NCBI GenBank assembly: GCA_035699745.1
Contig: DASSPH010000067.1
Coordinates: 62,001 to 126,000, forward strand
Length of the DNA stretch: 64,000 nt
Origin: Vicinamibacterales bacterium
GTDB lineage: Bacteria > Acidobacteriota > Vicinamibacteria > Vicinamibacterales > 2-12-FULL-66-21
Direction of reading: 5' to 3'
Positions 54,810-64,000 of this stretch are shown piece by piece (within the stretch, counting starts at the first letter, position 1; every line of letters starts with the position of its first letter). A program made the translations under genes and the position numbers. The notes under the pieces are model-generated. The model was not told the origin of the DNA, made no database searches, and saw only the letters and a program-made list of their open reading frames with translations.

Positions 54810-56411
54810 CTAGGTCAGCTTCCACGGGGCGCGGTAGTCGCGCCGGAGGAACTCGTTCGGATCCGTCACCGCCCCGTTCGGCCCCTTGATCGTGTTCGTG
54901 ACCCGCATGCCCGCCCCATCGTAATGAATCCTGCTGTCGCCGGGCGTCTTCTGTCCGGCGCGCAGCGAGACGATGCCGAGGAGCATGACCTCGGTCAGCT
55001 GGGCTGCATACTCGAAGGGGCAGGAGATGGGCGCCTTGCCCTGAATCGCCTCGATCCAGTTCATCTCGTGTTCATCCTGCGCGTGCGTGACGCGAGGCAG
55101 CAGCGCCTTCGGCTCGCCGACCCGTTCGTGCAGCGCCTTGGGCAGCAGGCGCGGCTCGTGGCCGTAGGTCAGCTGCATCATCTTGCCCTTGCTGCCGATG
55201 TAGATGATGCCCCCCTCGCCGTTCAGCTTCTCCTCGCCGAGCTCCTCCGGCCGTGGCGGGGTGAGCCCGCCGTCGTACCAGGTCAGCCTTACGGCCGGCA
55301 TGCTGCCGCGCGCCGGGAACTGATAGTAGGTCGTCGTCGCGTGCGGGTACGAGACGCCGTTGAAGGGCGTCGACAACGTCTCGATCGTCGCCGGCAGCCC
55401 CAGGTTCAGTGCCTTGAACGGGTGATCGATGAGATGCGCCCCCATGTCGCCGAGGGCTCCCTGGCCCCAGTCGACCCAGCCGCGCCAGTGATGCGGGTGA
55501 TAGATCGGGTGGTACTCGACTTCAGGCGCGACGCCGAGGAACAGATCCCAGGACAGTGTCGATGGCATGGACGCCGCCTCGCGATAGAGGGCGTCGGCCA
55601 TCAGCGGTGTCACGCGCCCTGAGGGGAAGCGCAGCGGCCGCGGCGCGCCCGAAGCGGCGGCGAGCGGGGCCGGACGCGGAATGCCCTGCGGCCAGAAGCC
55701 GAGCGGCCGGTTCGTCCAGACGTGGACCTCGCGCACTTCACCGATCGCTCCGCCGCGGATGTACTCGTACCCGGTGCGCGAGCCGTCGCTCGAGTGCCCC
55801 TGGTTGCCCATCTGCGTGACGACCCTGGACTTCTCCTTCGCCTTCTTCGCCAGGGCGCGCGCCTCCTCGACCGACCAGCACAGAGGCTTCTGCACGTAGA
55901 CGTGCTTGCCCAGGTCCATGGCCGCCAGTGCGATCACCGCATGCATGTGGTCGGGGGTGGCGACGACGATGGCGTCGATGTCCTTCTGCTTGTCCAGCAT
56001 CTCGCGGTAGTCGCGGTACCGCTTCAATCGCGGGATCTGCTCCGCGGTGAAACGCCGCAGCGCCGCGGCGTTGTCGACGCGAGGGCGGCGCGCGTCTGCA
56101 GCCGCCTGCGCCTTCGACATGACGGCCGGGGGCTGCTGCGCCGTCCCCGGCGGCTTTGCCGCGTCGTCCTGCATGCGTTTCAGCTGCGCGTCGACGAGCG
56201 CGTCGTCCACGTCGCAGATGGCGACGATGTTCTGGGTCATGAGCCGGCGCGTATTGCTGCCGCCCATTCCCCCGAAGCCGACCGTGGCGACGTTCACGGT
56301 GTCGCTGGGCGCCTGGAACCCGTTGCCGAGCACATGACGGGGGACGATGGTCAGACCCGCGCCGGCGGCGGCCGCCGTCGCCACGAACTTGCGCCTCGAG
56401 ATGGTGCTCAT
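54810..56411 (-). CDS. Gfo/Idh/MocA family oxidoreductase (Tat-exported)
   Basis: A twin-arginine signal (SRRKFVATAAAAGAGL) begins the protein, so it is exported folded. A Rossmann domain follows (VNVATVGFGGMGGSNTRRL, DAIVVATPDHMHAVIALAAMDLGKHVYVQKPL), and then the C-terminal substrate domain with GALGDMGAHLIDHPFKAL. The 533-aa length and Tat signal are usual for the secreted group seen in Acidobacteria, Planctomycetes and Bacteroidetes, thought to act on sugars. The start at ATG 56411 follows GAGGAGC. It is divergent from an FAD oxidoreductase. Confidence 0.92.
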   Translation of the reverse strand: MSTISRRKFVATAAAAGAGLTIVPRHVLGNGFQAPSDTVNVATVGFGGMGGSNTRRLMTQNIVAICDVDDALVDAQLKRMQDDAAKPPGTAQQPPAVMSKAQAAADARRPRVDNAAALRRFTAEQIPRLKRYRDYREMLDKQKDIDAIVVATPDHMHAVIALAAMDLGKHVYVQKPLCWSVEEARALAKKAKEKSRVVTQMGNQGHSSDGSRTGYEYIRGGAIGEVREVHVWTNRPLGFWPQGIPRPAPLAAASGAPRPLRFPSGRVTPLMADALYREAASMPSTLSWDLFLGVAPEVEYHPIYHPHHWRGWVDWGQGALGDMGAHLIDHPFKALNLGLPATIETLSTPFNGVSYPHATTTYYQFPARGSMPAVRLTWYDGGLTPPRPEELGEEKLNGEGGIIYIGSKGKMMQLTYGHEPRLLPKALHERVGEPKALLPRVTHAQDEHEMNWIEAIQGKAPISCPFEYAAQLTEVMLLGIVSLRAGQKTPGDSRIHYDGAGMRVTNTIKGPNGAVTDPNEFLRRDYRAPWKLT

Positions 56412-56468
56412 GGATGCTCCTCGCAGTCCCACGGATTCTACTGCCAGCTTGGTGATATCAATGGCTCC

Positions 56469-58106
56469 ATGAAATATGCCGTGCTCGGCCTCCTGCTGCT
56501 GAGCAGTGTTCTCACGCGCGCCCAGGCCCCGGCCTACGACGTCGTCGTCTACGGCGGCACGTCTGCCGGCGTCATCGCCGCCGTCCAGGCGGCGCGCATG
56601 GGCAAGTCCGTCGTCGTCGTCGGTCCCGATCGGCATCTGGGCGGCCTGTCGAGCGGCGGCCTGGGGTTCACGGACACCGGCAACAAGGCGGTCATCGGCG
56701 GGCTCGCGCGCGAGTTCTACCACCGCATCTGGCAGCACTATCAGCGGCCGGACGCGTGGCGGTGGCAGCCGCGCGACGAATACGGCAACAAGGGACAGGG
56801 CACGCCCGCCGTGGACGGCGAGCGCCGGACGATGTGGATCTTCGAGCCGCATGTCGCCGAGAACGTGTTCGAGGATCTGGTGCGCGAGCATCGGATCCCG
56901 GTGCACCGGAACGAGTGGCTCGACCGCCGGCGGGGAGTGTCGACGGCGGACGGCCGCATCGTCTCGATCAGGATGCTGAGCGGCCGTTCCTACACGGCGA
57001 GGATGTTCATCGATGCCACCTACGAAGGGGATCTCATGGCTGCCGCCGGTGTCGACTACCACGTCGGCCGCGAGTCGAAGGCGAGGTACGGGGAGGAGTG
57101 GGCGGGCGTGCAGACCGGCGTGCTGCACCACCGGCATCACTTCGGCGTCCTGAAGCAGCCGATCAGTCCCTACGTCGTGCGCGGCGATCCATCGAGCGGC
57201 GTGCTGCCGCGCATCAGCACGCAGCCGCCGGGGGAGTACGGAAGCGGCGACACGCGCGTTCAGGCCTACTGCTACCGCTACTGCGTCACCGATCATCCCG
57301 ACAATCGCCTTCCGTTTCCCAGGCCGGACGGATACGACCCTGGGCAGTACGAGCTGCTGCTTCGCGTCTATGAAGCGGGGTGGCGCGAAACCTTCCAGAA
57401 GTTCGATCCGGTGCCGAACCGCAAGACCGACAGCAACAATCACGGGCCGTTCAGCACCGACAACATCGGGTTCAACTACGACTATCCCGACGCGTCATAC
57501 GAGCGCCGCCGCGAGATCCTGAAAGAGCACGAGACCTACCAGAAGGGCTGGCTGTACTTCATCGCCAACGATCCCAGGGTGCCGAAGGACGTCCAGGCCG
57601 AGATGCGCCGCTGGGGCCTCCCCAGGGACGAGTTCCGCGACAACGGCGGCTGGCCGTATCAGATCTACGTGCGGGAAGCGCGGCGGATGGTCGGGACGTT
57701 CGTCATGACCGAACACGAGCTGACCGGACGGCGTCCGACGCCCGAGCCGGTCGGCATGGGCTCGTACACGATCGACTCGCACAACGTGCAGCGGTACATC
57801 ACGCCCGAGGGCAGCGTGCAGAACGAGGGAGACATCGGCGTCGCGCTGAAGGCGCCGTACCAGATCGCGTACGGCGCGCTCGTCCCGAAGCGCGGCCAGG
57901 CCGGAAACCTCCTCGTGCCCGTCTGCGTGTCCAGTTCGCACATCGCGTTCGGATCGATCCGCATGGAACCGGTGTTCATGATCCTCGGCCAGTCGGCCGC
58001 GACGGCGGCGGCGCTGGCGATCGACGCTCGCGTCCGCGTCCAGGACCTGCCCTACGCGGCGCTGCGCGATCGCTTGATCAAGGACGGCCAGATCCTGTCG
58101 TGGTGA
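56469..58106 (+). CDS. FAD-dependent oxidoreductase, exported
   Basis: A signal peptide (MKYAVLGLLLLSSVLTRAQA) is followed by a GXGXXG-like dinucleotide fold (YDVVVYGGTSAGVIAAVQAARMG) and GLSSGGLGFTDTGNKAVIGG, marking the FAD-dependent oxidoreductase family often annotated as xanthan-lyase-like. FIDATYEGDLMAAAGVDY and VPVCVSSSHIAFGSIRMEP are strongly conserved there. It is divergent from the Gfo/Idh/MocA gene by 57 bp, and both are exported, so a shared role in carbohydrate oxidation is plausible. Confidence 0.9.
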   Translation: MKYAVLGLLLLSSVLTRAQAPAYDVVVYGGTSAGVIAAVQAARMGKSVVVVGPDRHLGGLSSGGLGFTDTGNKAVIGGLAREFYHRIWQHYQRPDAWRWQPRDEYGNKGQGTPAVDGERRTMWIFEPHVAENVFEDLVREHRIPVHRNEWLDRRRGVSTADGRIVSIRMLSGRSYTARMFIDATYEGDLMAAAGVDYHVGRESKARYGEEWAGVQTGVLHHRHHFGVLKQPISPYVVRGDPSSGVLPRISTQPPGEYGSGDTRVQAYCYRYCVTDHPDNRLPFPRPDGYDPGQYELLLRVYEAGWRETFQKFDPVPNRKTDSNNHGPFSTDNIGFNYDYPDASYERRREILKEHETYQKGWLYFIANDPRVPKDVQAEMRRWGLPRDEFRDNGGWPYQIYVREARRMVGTFVMTEHELTGRRPTPEPVGMGSYTIDSHNVQRYITPEGSVQNEGDIGVALKAPYQIAYGALVPKRGQAGNLLVPVCVSSSHIAFGSIRMEPVFMILGQSAATAAALAIDARVRVQDLPYAALRDRLIKDGQILSW

Positions 58107-58155
58107 ATCACGTACACTGAGTACTCATCCTGATTGACGCTCCGGAGGAGTTCAG

Positions 58156-58956
58156 ATGCCCGCAATGCACGAAATCGACTACAAGATCTTCGGCGACGAC
58201 ATGCAGTTCGTCGAAGTCGAGCTCGATCCGAACGAAGCGACCGTCGCGGAAGCCGGCGGCATGATGTACATGGACGACGGCGTCGAGATGGAGACGATCT
58301 TCGGCGACGGCTCGCAGCAGCAGAGCGGGTTCCTCGGCGCGCTGATGGGGGCCGGCAAGCGGCTGCTCACGGGCGAGTCGCTGTTCATGACGGTGTTCCT
58401 GAACCGCAGCACGCAGAAGCGGAAGGTGGCGTTCGGCGCCCCCTACCCCGGGAAGATCGTGGCGATGCATCTCAAGGATCTCGGCGGTGAGCTGATCGCG
58501 CAGAAGGACTCGTTCCTCGCGGCCGCCAAAGGCGTGAGCGTCGGCATCGCGTTTCAGCGGAAGCTCGGCGTCGGGCTGTTCGGCGGCGAAGGCTTCATCA
58601 TGCAGCGGCTGCAGGGGGACGGGTGGGCGTTCGTGCACGCCGGCGGCACGCTGCAGGAGCGGACGCTCGCGGCCAACGAGCTCATTCGCGTCGACACCGG
58701 CTGCATCGTCGCGTTCCAGCCGTCGGTCAGCTACGACATCCAGTACGTGGGCAAGATCAAGTCGGCGCTGTTCGGCGGTGAAGGGCTGTTCTTCGCCACG
58801 CTGCGCGGTCCCGGCCGCGTCTGGCTGCAGTCGCTGCCGCTGAGCCGTCTCGCCAACCGGATCATCGCCGCGGCTCCCGGACTGGCGCGCGGCGGGCGCG
58901 AGGAAGGATCGATTCTCGGCGGGCTCGGCGGTCTGATCGACGGAGACAACTCGTAG
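58156..58956 (+). CDS. AIM24 family protein
   Basis: The 266-aa protein is one AIM24/TIGR00266-type domain: [72 protein letters not shown] and [22 protein letters not shown]. The function in bacteria is unknown. GGAGGAG precedes the ATG, and a TACACT box lies about 40 nt upstream. It is followed by a TonB receptor gene after 9 nt. Confidence 0.9.
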   Translation: MPAMHEIDYKIFGDDMQFVEVELDPNEATVAEAGGMMYMDDGVEMETIFGDGSQQQSGFLGALMGAGKRLLTGESLFMTVFLNRSTQKRKVAFGAPYPGKIVAMHLKDLGGELIAQKDSFLAAAKGVSVGIAFQRKLGVGLFGGEGFIMQRLQGDGWAFVHAGGTLQERTLAANELIRVDTGCIVAFQPSVSYDIQYVGKIKSALFGGEGLFFATLRGPGRVWLQSLPLSRLANRIIAAAPGLARGGREEGSILGGLGGLIDGDNS

Positions 58957-58965
58957 ATCGGACGG

Positions 58966-61089
58966 ATGCTCAGTCTCATCGCCGTCATCCTGTTCGGTCT
59001 CCAGTCCACGCAGGTCGTCGTCCTCGTCCGTGCCGAGGGCAAGCCGGTCTCCGGCGTCGAGGTCGCCATCGGGGAGAAGCGCGCGACGACGAATGCGACC
59101 GGCGAAGCCGCGTTCGAGATTCCACCCGGCGCATACGTCGCCGTCGTGAAGTCCGCCGCGCACCTGCCGTGGGAATCGAAGATCGACGTCGCGGCCGGCG
59201 CCGTCACGCGCGTGACGGCCGATCTCGAACCGCTTCCCGAGATCGAAGACGAGATCGAGGTCAGCGCCACGCGCTCCGCCACCCGCCTGCGCGATCAGGC
59301 GCTGCGCGTGGAAGTCATCGATCGCGAGGAAATCGAGGAAAAGGCGCTGATGACGCCGGGCAGCGTGGCGATGCTGCTCGGCGAGACGAGCGGATTGCGG
59401 GTGCAGACCACGGCGCCGTCGCTCGGCGCGGCGAACGTCCGCATCCAGGGGCTGCGCGGCCGCTACGCGCAGATGCTCGCCGACGGGCTGCCGCTGTACG
59501 GGGCGCAGGGAGACTCGTTCAGCATGCTGCAGGTTCCGCCGCTGGACCTGGGCCAGGTGGAAGTGATCAAGGGGGTGGCATCCGCGCTCTACGGCGCGTC
59601 CGCGCTCGGCGGCGTGATCAATCTCGTCTCGCGCCGGCCGCAGGAGGTGGAGCGTGAGCTGCTCTTCAATCAGACCACGCAAGCCGGGACGGACGTCACC
59701 GCCTGGCTGGCGCAGCCGGGGGCGGGGCGCTGGTCGTACACGCTGCTGGGCGGGTATCACACGCAGCAGCGGAAGGATCTCGACGACGACGGGTGGACGG
59801 ATCTGCCGTCGTACGATCGCGGCCTGCTGCGTCCGCGCGTGTTCTACGACAACCGCGAAGGACGGACGCTGTTCGTGACCGCCGGCGTCATGGCGGAGGA
59901 CCGGCGCGGCGGAACGCTGTCGGGGCGGACCGCGCCCGACGGGCGGCCGTTCCGCGAGGCGTTGAACACCCGGCACGCCGATTCGGGGGCGATGGCGCGG
60001 TGGCTGACGGCGAGCGGACGGGTGTTCGCGCTGCGCGGCTCGTTCATGCGCCAGACGCGCGACCGCGACTTCGGCGGGGTCCGCGAGCGCGGCGCGCGCA
60101 TGACCTACTTCGGCGAGGCGTCGTTGACGGGATCGCGAGGCCGCCACACGTGGGTCGCCGGCGCCGCGTTCCAGCAGGATCGGTTCGATCTCCGCGAGCT
60201 GCCGCAGTTCGATTACCGGTTCTCGACGCCGTCGCTCTTCGCGCAGGACGAGATCGCCGTCAGTCCGCTGGTCTCGATCGCCGCGAGCGCGCGCGCCGAT
60301 TTTCACTCCGAGTACGGCGCCCTCGCGACGCCGCGCGTGTCGGTGCTGATGCGGCCGAACCGCAGCTGGACCATCCGCTCGTCGGTCGGCACCGGCGCGT
60401 TCACGCCGACACCGTTCACCGAGGAGACCGACGAGACCGGGCTGTCCCGCGTGCAGCCGCTGCGCGATCTCGACGCGGAACGCGCCGTCGGCGGATCGGT
60501 CGACGTGACGCGGCGGCTCGGCCCGTTCGAGCTGACCGGGACGCTGTTCGCGTCGCGCGTCGCGCACGCGGTGCAGAGCCGCGAGATCTCCGGCACGGAA
60601 GTGCGACTGGTGAACGCCGGCGCGGCGACGCGCACCTGGGGCAGCGAGATCATCGCGCGCTACCGGATCGAGGGGTTCACCGCCGGCGCGACGCACGCGT
60701 GGACGCGCGCGACCGAACCCGATCCCGACACCGCGATCCGCCGCGACGTCCCGCTGACGGCGGAACACGCCGCGTCGTTCAACGCGATCCGGGAAGGGGA
60801 GGGCGGCCGGGTCGGCGTCGAGGTCTACTACACGGGCCGGCAGCCGCTCGAGGACAATCCTTATCGCGGCCGCGGCAGACCGTACTGGCTGGCCGGGTTC
60901 TTCGGCGAGCGGCGGGTCGGACGGTTCCGTGTATTCCTCAATCTCGAGAACCTGTTCGACATCCGCCAGACGAAGGACGATCCGCTGACGCTGCCGGCGC
61001 GGCTGCCCGACGGCCGCTGGACGGTGGATGCCTGGGCTCCGCTCGACGGCCGGGTGATCAACGGCGGCATCAGGGTCTCGATCCGCTGA
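58966..61089 (+). CDS. TonB-dependent receptor
   Basis: A short signal peptide (MLSLIAVILFGLQST) leads to a CarboxypepD_reg-like domain (residues 18-85), a TonB-box region (DEIEVSATRS), the plug (VRIQGLRGRYAQMLADGLPLYGAQ, VEVIKGVASALYGASALGGVINLVSRRP) and a beta-barrel ending in RVSIR. At 707 aa it is a normal outer-membrane receptor. The substrate is unknown. No riboswitch is seen upstream. It lies close behind the AIM24 gene. Confidence 0.93.
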   Translation: MLSLIAVILFGLQSTQVVVLVRAEGKPVSGVEVAIGEKRATTNATGEAAFEIPPGAYVAVVKSAAHLPWESKIDVAAGAVTRVTADLEPLPEIEDEIEVSATRSATRLRDQALRVEVIDREEIEEKALMTPGSVAMLLGETSGLRVQTTAPSLGAANVRIQGLRGRYAQMLADGLPLYGAQGDSFSMLQVPPLDLGQVEVIKGVASALYGASALGGVINLVSRRPQEVERELLFNQTTQAGTDVTAWLAQPGAGRWSYTLLGGYHTQQRKDLDDDGWTDLPSYDRGLLRPRVFYDNREGRTLFVTAGVMAEDRRGGTLSGRTAPDGRPFREALNTRHADSGAMARWLTASGRVFALRGSFMRQTRDRDFGGVRERGARMTYFGEASLTGSRGRHTWVAGAAFQQDRFDLRELPQFDYRFSTPSLFAQDEIAVSPLVSIAASARADFHSEYGALATPRVSVLMRPNRSWTIRSSVGTGAFTPTPFTEETDETGLSRVQPLRDLDAERAVGGSVDVTRRLGPFELTGTLFASRVAHAVQSREISGTEVRLVNAGAATRTWGSEIIARYRIEGFTAGATHAWTRATEPDPDTAIRRDVPLTAEHAASFNAIREGEGGRVGVEVYYTGRQPLEDNPYRGRGRPYWLAGFFGERRVGRFRVFLNLENLFDIRQTKDDPLTLPARLPDGRWTVDAWAPLDGRVINGGIRVSIR

Positions 61090-61122
61090 AATCCACTACG
61101 ATCGGCGGACGGAGGGGCGGTG

Positions 61123-61590
61123 ATGACCGATCCACAGTGGATGCGGTATGCGTTGAATCGCGCGCTGCAGGCGGGCGATCGCGGCGAGGTCCCGGTCGGC
61201 GCCGTCATCGTCCTCGACGGCGAGCTCCTCGCCGAGGGGGGCAATGAGCCGATCGGTGCGAACGACCCGACGGCGCATGCCGAGATCGTGGCGATCCGCC
61301 GAGCCGCGTCAGAGCTGCGCAACTACCGCCTGACCGGCGCCACGCTCTACGTCACCATCGAGCCCTGCCAGATGTGCGTCGGCGCGATGATCCACGCGCG
61401 GGTCGCGCGGCTGGTGTACGGCGCCCCGGAGCCGAAAGCCGGCGCGATCGAGTCCGCGATGCGCGCCCACGAGCATCCCGCGCTGAACCACCGGCTGGAG
61501 GTCCAGGGCGGCGTGCTCGAGACCGAATGCCGGGAAGTGATGCAGCGCTTCTTCGAGGAACGCCGGCAGGCGCAGCGCACGCAGGGGTGA
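61123..61590 (+). CDS. tadA: tRNA-specific adenosine deaminase
   Basis: TadA deaminates A34 of tRNA-Arg(ACG) to inosine so that it can read several CGN codons. The zinc site is TAHAEIVAIR and EPCQMCVGAMIHARV, and LVYGAPEPKAGA is conserved. The ATG at 61123 is chosen because GGAGGGG lies 5 nt upstream. A GTG one codon earlier is possible. Its substrate tRNA-Arg(ACG) is encoded at 53944. Confidence 0.95.
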   Translation: MTDPQWMRYALNRALQAGDRGEVPVGAVIVLDGELLAEGGNEPIGANDPTAHAEIVAIRRAASELRNYRLTGATLYVTIEPCQMCVGAMIHARVARLVYGAPEPKAGAIESAMRAHEHPALNHRLEVQGGVLETECREVMQRFFEERRQAQRTQG

Positions 61591-61624
61591 ATAAGGAAGG
61601 ATTCCGGGCGCGAGCGAAGGAGGA

Positions 61625-61715
61625 TGGCGGAGAGGGAGGGATTCGAACCCCCGTGCCGGTTACCCGGCAAGACGCTTTCGAGGCGCCCCCGTTACGACCA
61701 CTTCGGTACCTCTCC
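61625..61715 (-). tRNA. tRNA-Ser (anticodon CGA)
   Basis: On the minus strand GGAGAGG pairs with CCTCTCC, the anticodon loop CTCGAAA shows CGA, a long variable arm with GCCGGGTAACCGGC follows as in class II tRNAs, and GGTTCGAATCC forms the T arm. The discriminator is G and CCA is encoded. It fills most of the 302-nt gap between tadA and the next gene. Confidence 0.95.
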
Positions 61716-61725
61716 GGAACTTCCT

Positions 61726-61731
61726 ATTCTA
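61726..61731 (-). promoter_or_regulatory. -10 box TAGAAT of the tRNA-Ser gene
   Basis: On the minus strand TAGAAT lies 10 nt before the tRNA 5' end. The remaining sequence to 61892 is the divergent leader of the histidine kinase, in which I see no clear promoter hexamers. Confidence 0.5.
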
Positions 61732-61892
61732 CCACTCCCGCCACGCACGCTCGCGCCGGCGCCGCCTCGACTGACAGGGCCTCCCGTCTGACTGACCGCC
61801 GCGGGCCTGGTACGACTGCTGCAAATACGGGGCTGATCCGGGCTTTTCCGGCAGAGTCCAGCGCCGTTCAGCACCACGGCTGTAGTCAACGT

Positions 61893-64000
61893 ATGCACGA
61901 GCACCCTGACGATGTCTATTTCAGACATCTCGCGCGGGTCGTCGAGTCTTCGGACGACGCCATCGTCAGCAAGGACCTGACGGGGACGATCATCTCCTGG
62001 AACCGGGCTGCCGAGGCGATGTTCGGCTACTCGGCGGAGGAGGCCGTCGGGCGGTCGATCCGGATGATCATCCCCGCCGACCGCCAGGATGAAGAGGACA
62101 TGGTGCTGAGCCGGATCGCCGCCGGGCGCTCGGTCAGCCACTTCGAGACGGTGCGTCAGCGCAAGGACGGAACGCTGATTCCGATCTCGCTGACCGTCTC
62201 TCCCATTTACAACGAGGAGGGACGGGTCATCGGCGCGTCGAAGATCGCGCGCGACTTGCGCGACCGTGCGCGCGCCGCCATCGCCGACGAGCGCCTCGCG
62301 GCGGTGATCGAATCCTCGGACGACGCGATCATCACCAAGGATCTCGCCGGCATCATCACCTCGTGGAATCCGGCCGCCGAACGGATGTTCGGGTACACCG
62401 CCGAGGAAGCGATCGGACAGTCCGTCCGCATGCTGGTTCCCGCCGAACTGCAGACCGAAGAGGATGAGGTGCTGGCGAGAATCCGCCTGGGCGGGAGCGT
62501 AGATCACTACGAAACCGTCCGCCAGCGTAAAGACGGATCGCGGCTCACGATTTCACTGTCCGTCTCACCGCTGCGCGACGAGCACGGCAGGGTGTTCGGC
62601 GCGTCGAAGATCGCCCGCGACGTGACGGAGCGGGCCCGCCTCGCCGAGCTCGAGCGCATTCACGCGCGCAACACGGCGAAGCTCGGCGAGATCGGCGCGG
62701 CCGTCGCCTCCTCGCTCGACCGCGAGACGATCGTTCAGAAAGTGACGGACGTCGCCACCGACCTGACCGGCGCCGAATACGGCGCGTTCTTCTATAACGT
62801 CACCGACCCGAAATCGGGCGACGCCTACATGTTGTACACGCTGTCGGGCGCCCCGCGCGACGCGTTCGCGAAGTTCCCCCATCCGCGCGCGACGGCGATC
62901 TTCGCGCCCACGTTCCACGGCCACGGCCCGGTGCGGCTCGACGACGTGACCGCGGATCCGCGCTATGGCCACAACCCGCCGTATCACGGCATGCCGCCCG
63001 GACATCTGCCGGTGAAAAGCTACCTCGCCGTGCCGGTGAGAGGCCGCGGCGGCAGCGTGCTCGGCGGCCTGTTCTTCGCCCACTCGAGCGCCGGCATGTT
63101 CACCGAGCAGCACGAGCGGCTGGCGGCCGGCATTGCGAGCTGGGCGTCGGTGGCGCTGCAGAACGCGCAGCTCTATGCCGACGCACAGGCGGCGAGCCGC
63201 ACCAAGGACGAGTTCCTCGCCGTGCTCTCTCACGAGCTGCGCACGCCGCTGAATGCGATCGTCGGCTATTCGCGGTTGCTCAGGGGAGGCATCCTGGCGG
63301 GCGACAAAGCGGAGCGAGGGTTGGAAACGCTCGAGCGGAACGCCACGTGGCTGACGCAGATCGTCGAAGACGTCCTCGACGTGTCGCGCATCGTCTCGGG
63401 CAAGATCCGCCTCGACGTCCAGCCCGTCGAACTGCCGGTCATCATCGACAACGCCGTCGCCACGATGCAGCCGGCCGCCGACGCGAAGGGGGTGCGCATG
63501 CACACGCTCGTCGATCCGCGGGTCGGGCCGGTCTCCGGCGATCCGGGCCGGCTGCAGCAGGTCGTCTGGAACCTGGTCTCCAACGCCGTCAAGTTCACGC
63601 CGAAGGGCGGACGCGTGCAGGTGCGGCTCGAGCGGGTCAACTCGCACGTCGAGATCGTCGTGAGCGACACCGGAATCGGCGTCAGCCCGGACTTCCTGCC
63701 GTTCGTGTTCGAGCGCTTCCGCCAGGCCGAGGTGGGGACGACGCGAAAGACCGGCGGTCTGGGCCTGGGCCTCGCCATCGTCCGCCACATCGTCGAGATG
63801 CACGGCGGGACGGTCGAAGCGTTCAGCGAGGGAGAGGGGCGCGGCGCGACGTTCCGCGCCCGCCTGCCGCTGATGAGCGTCCATCCCGAGGCGCGTGAGA
63901 TCCGCCGCGAGCATCCGCGCACCGAGCGGCTCGAGCCGCTGACCGCCCTGGGCGATCTGTCCGGCGTTCACGTGCTCGCGATCGATGACGAGGAGGACGC
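61893..64000 (+). CDS. Hybrid sensor histidine kinase, truncated by window end
   Basis: Translation from ATG 61893 stays open to the last base. Two PAS domains come first (residues about 10-125 and 130-250, each with VESSDDAI, SWN.AAE.MFGY and ETVRQRKDG), nearly duplicates of each other. A GAF domain follows (about 265-430), then HisKA with the phospho-His in LAVLSHELRTPLNAIVGYS, then HATPase with NLVSNAVKFTPKGG, DTGIGV and GGLGLGLAIV. The end reads GVHVLAIDDEED, the start of a receiver domain, so it is a hybrid kinase. No membrane helix is present. Confidence 0.93.
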   Translation, partial: MHEHPDDVYFRHLARVVESSDDAIVSKDLTGTIISWNRAAEAMFGYSAEEAVGRSIRMIIPADRQDEEDMVLSRIAAGRSVSHFETVRQRKDGTLIPISLTVSPIYNEEGRVIGASKIARDLRDRARAAIADERLAAVIESSDDAIITKDLAGIITSWNPAAERMFGYTAEEAIGQSVRMLVPAELQTEEDEVLARIRLGGSVDHYETVRQRKDGSRLTISLSVSPLRDEHGRVFGASKIARDVTERARLAELERIHARNTAKLGEIGAAVASSLDRETIVQKVTDVATDLTGAEYGAFFYNVTDPKSGDAYMLYTLSGAPRDAFAKFPHPRATAIFAPTFHGHGPVRLDDVTADPRYGHNPPYHGMPPGHLPVKSYLAVPVRGRGGSVLGGLFFAHSSAGMFTEQHERLAAGIASWASVALQNAQLYADAQAASRTKDEFLAVLSHELRTPLNAIVGYSRLLRGGILAGDKAERGLETLERNATWLTQIVEDVLDVSRIVSGKIRLDVQPVELPVIIDNAVATMQPAADAKGVRMHTLVDPRVGPVSGDPGRLQQVVWNLVSNAVKFTPKGGRVQVRLERVNSHVEIVVSDTGIGVSPDFLPFVFERFRQAEVGTTRKTGGLGLGLAIVRHIVEMHGGTVEAFSEGEGRGATFRARLPLMSVHPEAREIRREHPRTERLEPLTALGDLSGVHVLAIDDEED

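Noticed and set aside
54810-57443. Extension of the Gfo/Idh/MocA gene upstream to give 877 residues.
   Set aside because: The extension is antisense to the FAD oxidoreductase. A Tat signal peptide starts at ATG 56411 with a ribosome site before it.

Overview
The window is GC-rich bacterial DNA, densely coding on both strands with few and short intergenic gaps. No phylogenetic marker is present. The gene mix suggests a soil-type Acidobacteriota, perhaps Vicinamibacteria. This rests on an ECF sigma factor coupled to a very large Ser/Thr kinase, a BACON-repeat secreted protein, futalosine-pathway menaquinone genes (mqnD, mqnE), a complete SUF system and large TonB receptors. The assignment is inference.

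Layout. 1-5.7 kb: sigma-54 activator (minus), then deoxyhypusine-synthase-like protein, PIN-like protein, nagA and a DUF4097 lipoprotein. 5.7-9.6 kb: queC/queD with overlapping start codons, a DtxR/MntR-type repressor divergent from ubiE/menG, a hypothetical gene and a CoA-transferase. 9.6-14.8 kb: a UGA-containing glutaredoxin-like gene, homoserine dehydrogenase, aminotransferase, SUMF1-like protein, SIMPL protein and rmuC. 14.8-27 kb: moeB-rhodanese, then one long co-directional run sufA-B-C-D-S-U-T, rrf2, iscS, otsA, otsB, mqnD. 27-34.5 kb: 8-repeat BACON protein, a NarL-type two-component pair, and a HAD phosphatase plus second GT20 pair. 34.4-40.9 kb (minus): cobalamin riboswitch, btuB, Dph6-like ATP-PPase, btuD, btuC, btuF, second Dph6-like ATP-PPase. 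41-43.8 kb: mqnE, nadA, sod. 43.8-49.1 kb (minus): ECF sigma, 1499-aa kinase/cyclase-like/AAA/TPR protein, DUF4242. 49.2-53.8 kb: exported hypothetical, moaB-moeA-UGA-containing peroxiredoxin-like gene, GH3 glycosidase. 53.9-64 kb: tRNA-Arg(ACG), MEDS protein, Gfo/Idh/MocA and FAD oxidoreductases, AIM24 protein, TonB receptor, tadA, tRNA-Ser(CGA), and a hybrid histidine kinase cut by the window end.

The main discovery is two probable selenoproteins that ordinary gene calling would truncate or miss. In the glutaredoxin-like gene (9634-9882) and the peroxiredoxin-like gene (49796-50254, minus) an in-frame TGA sits where the first Cys of a CxxC redox motif belongs, giving UxxC. In both, a stem-loop with a GUU apical loop lies 17-23 nt downstream of the TGA, as expected of a bacterial SECIS. 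Two independent cases with the same architecture argue against sequencing error and predict that the genome carries selA, selB, selC and selD elsewhere.

Other notable points are a riboswitch-controlled corrinoid-uptake operon holding two Dph6-like ATP-PPases of unknown role, and a recurring TANNNT box placed 6-8 nt before start codons, suggesting many leaderless mRNAs. A response regulator probably starts at CTG, and a hairpin masks the sufC Shine-Dalgarno.
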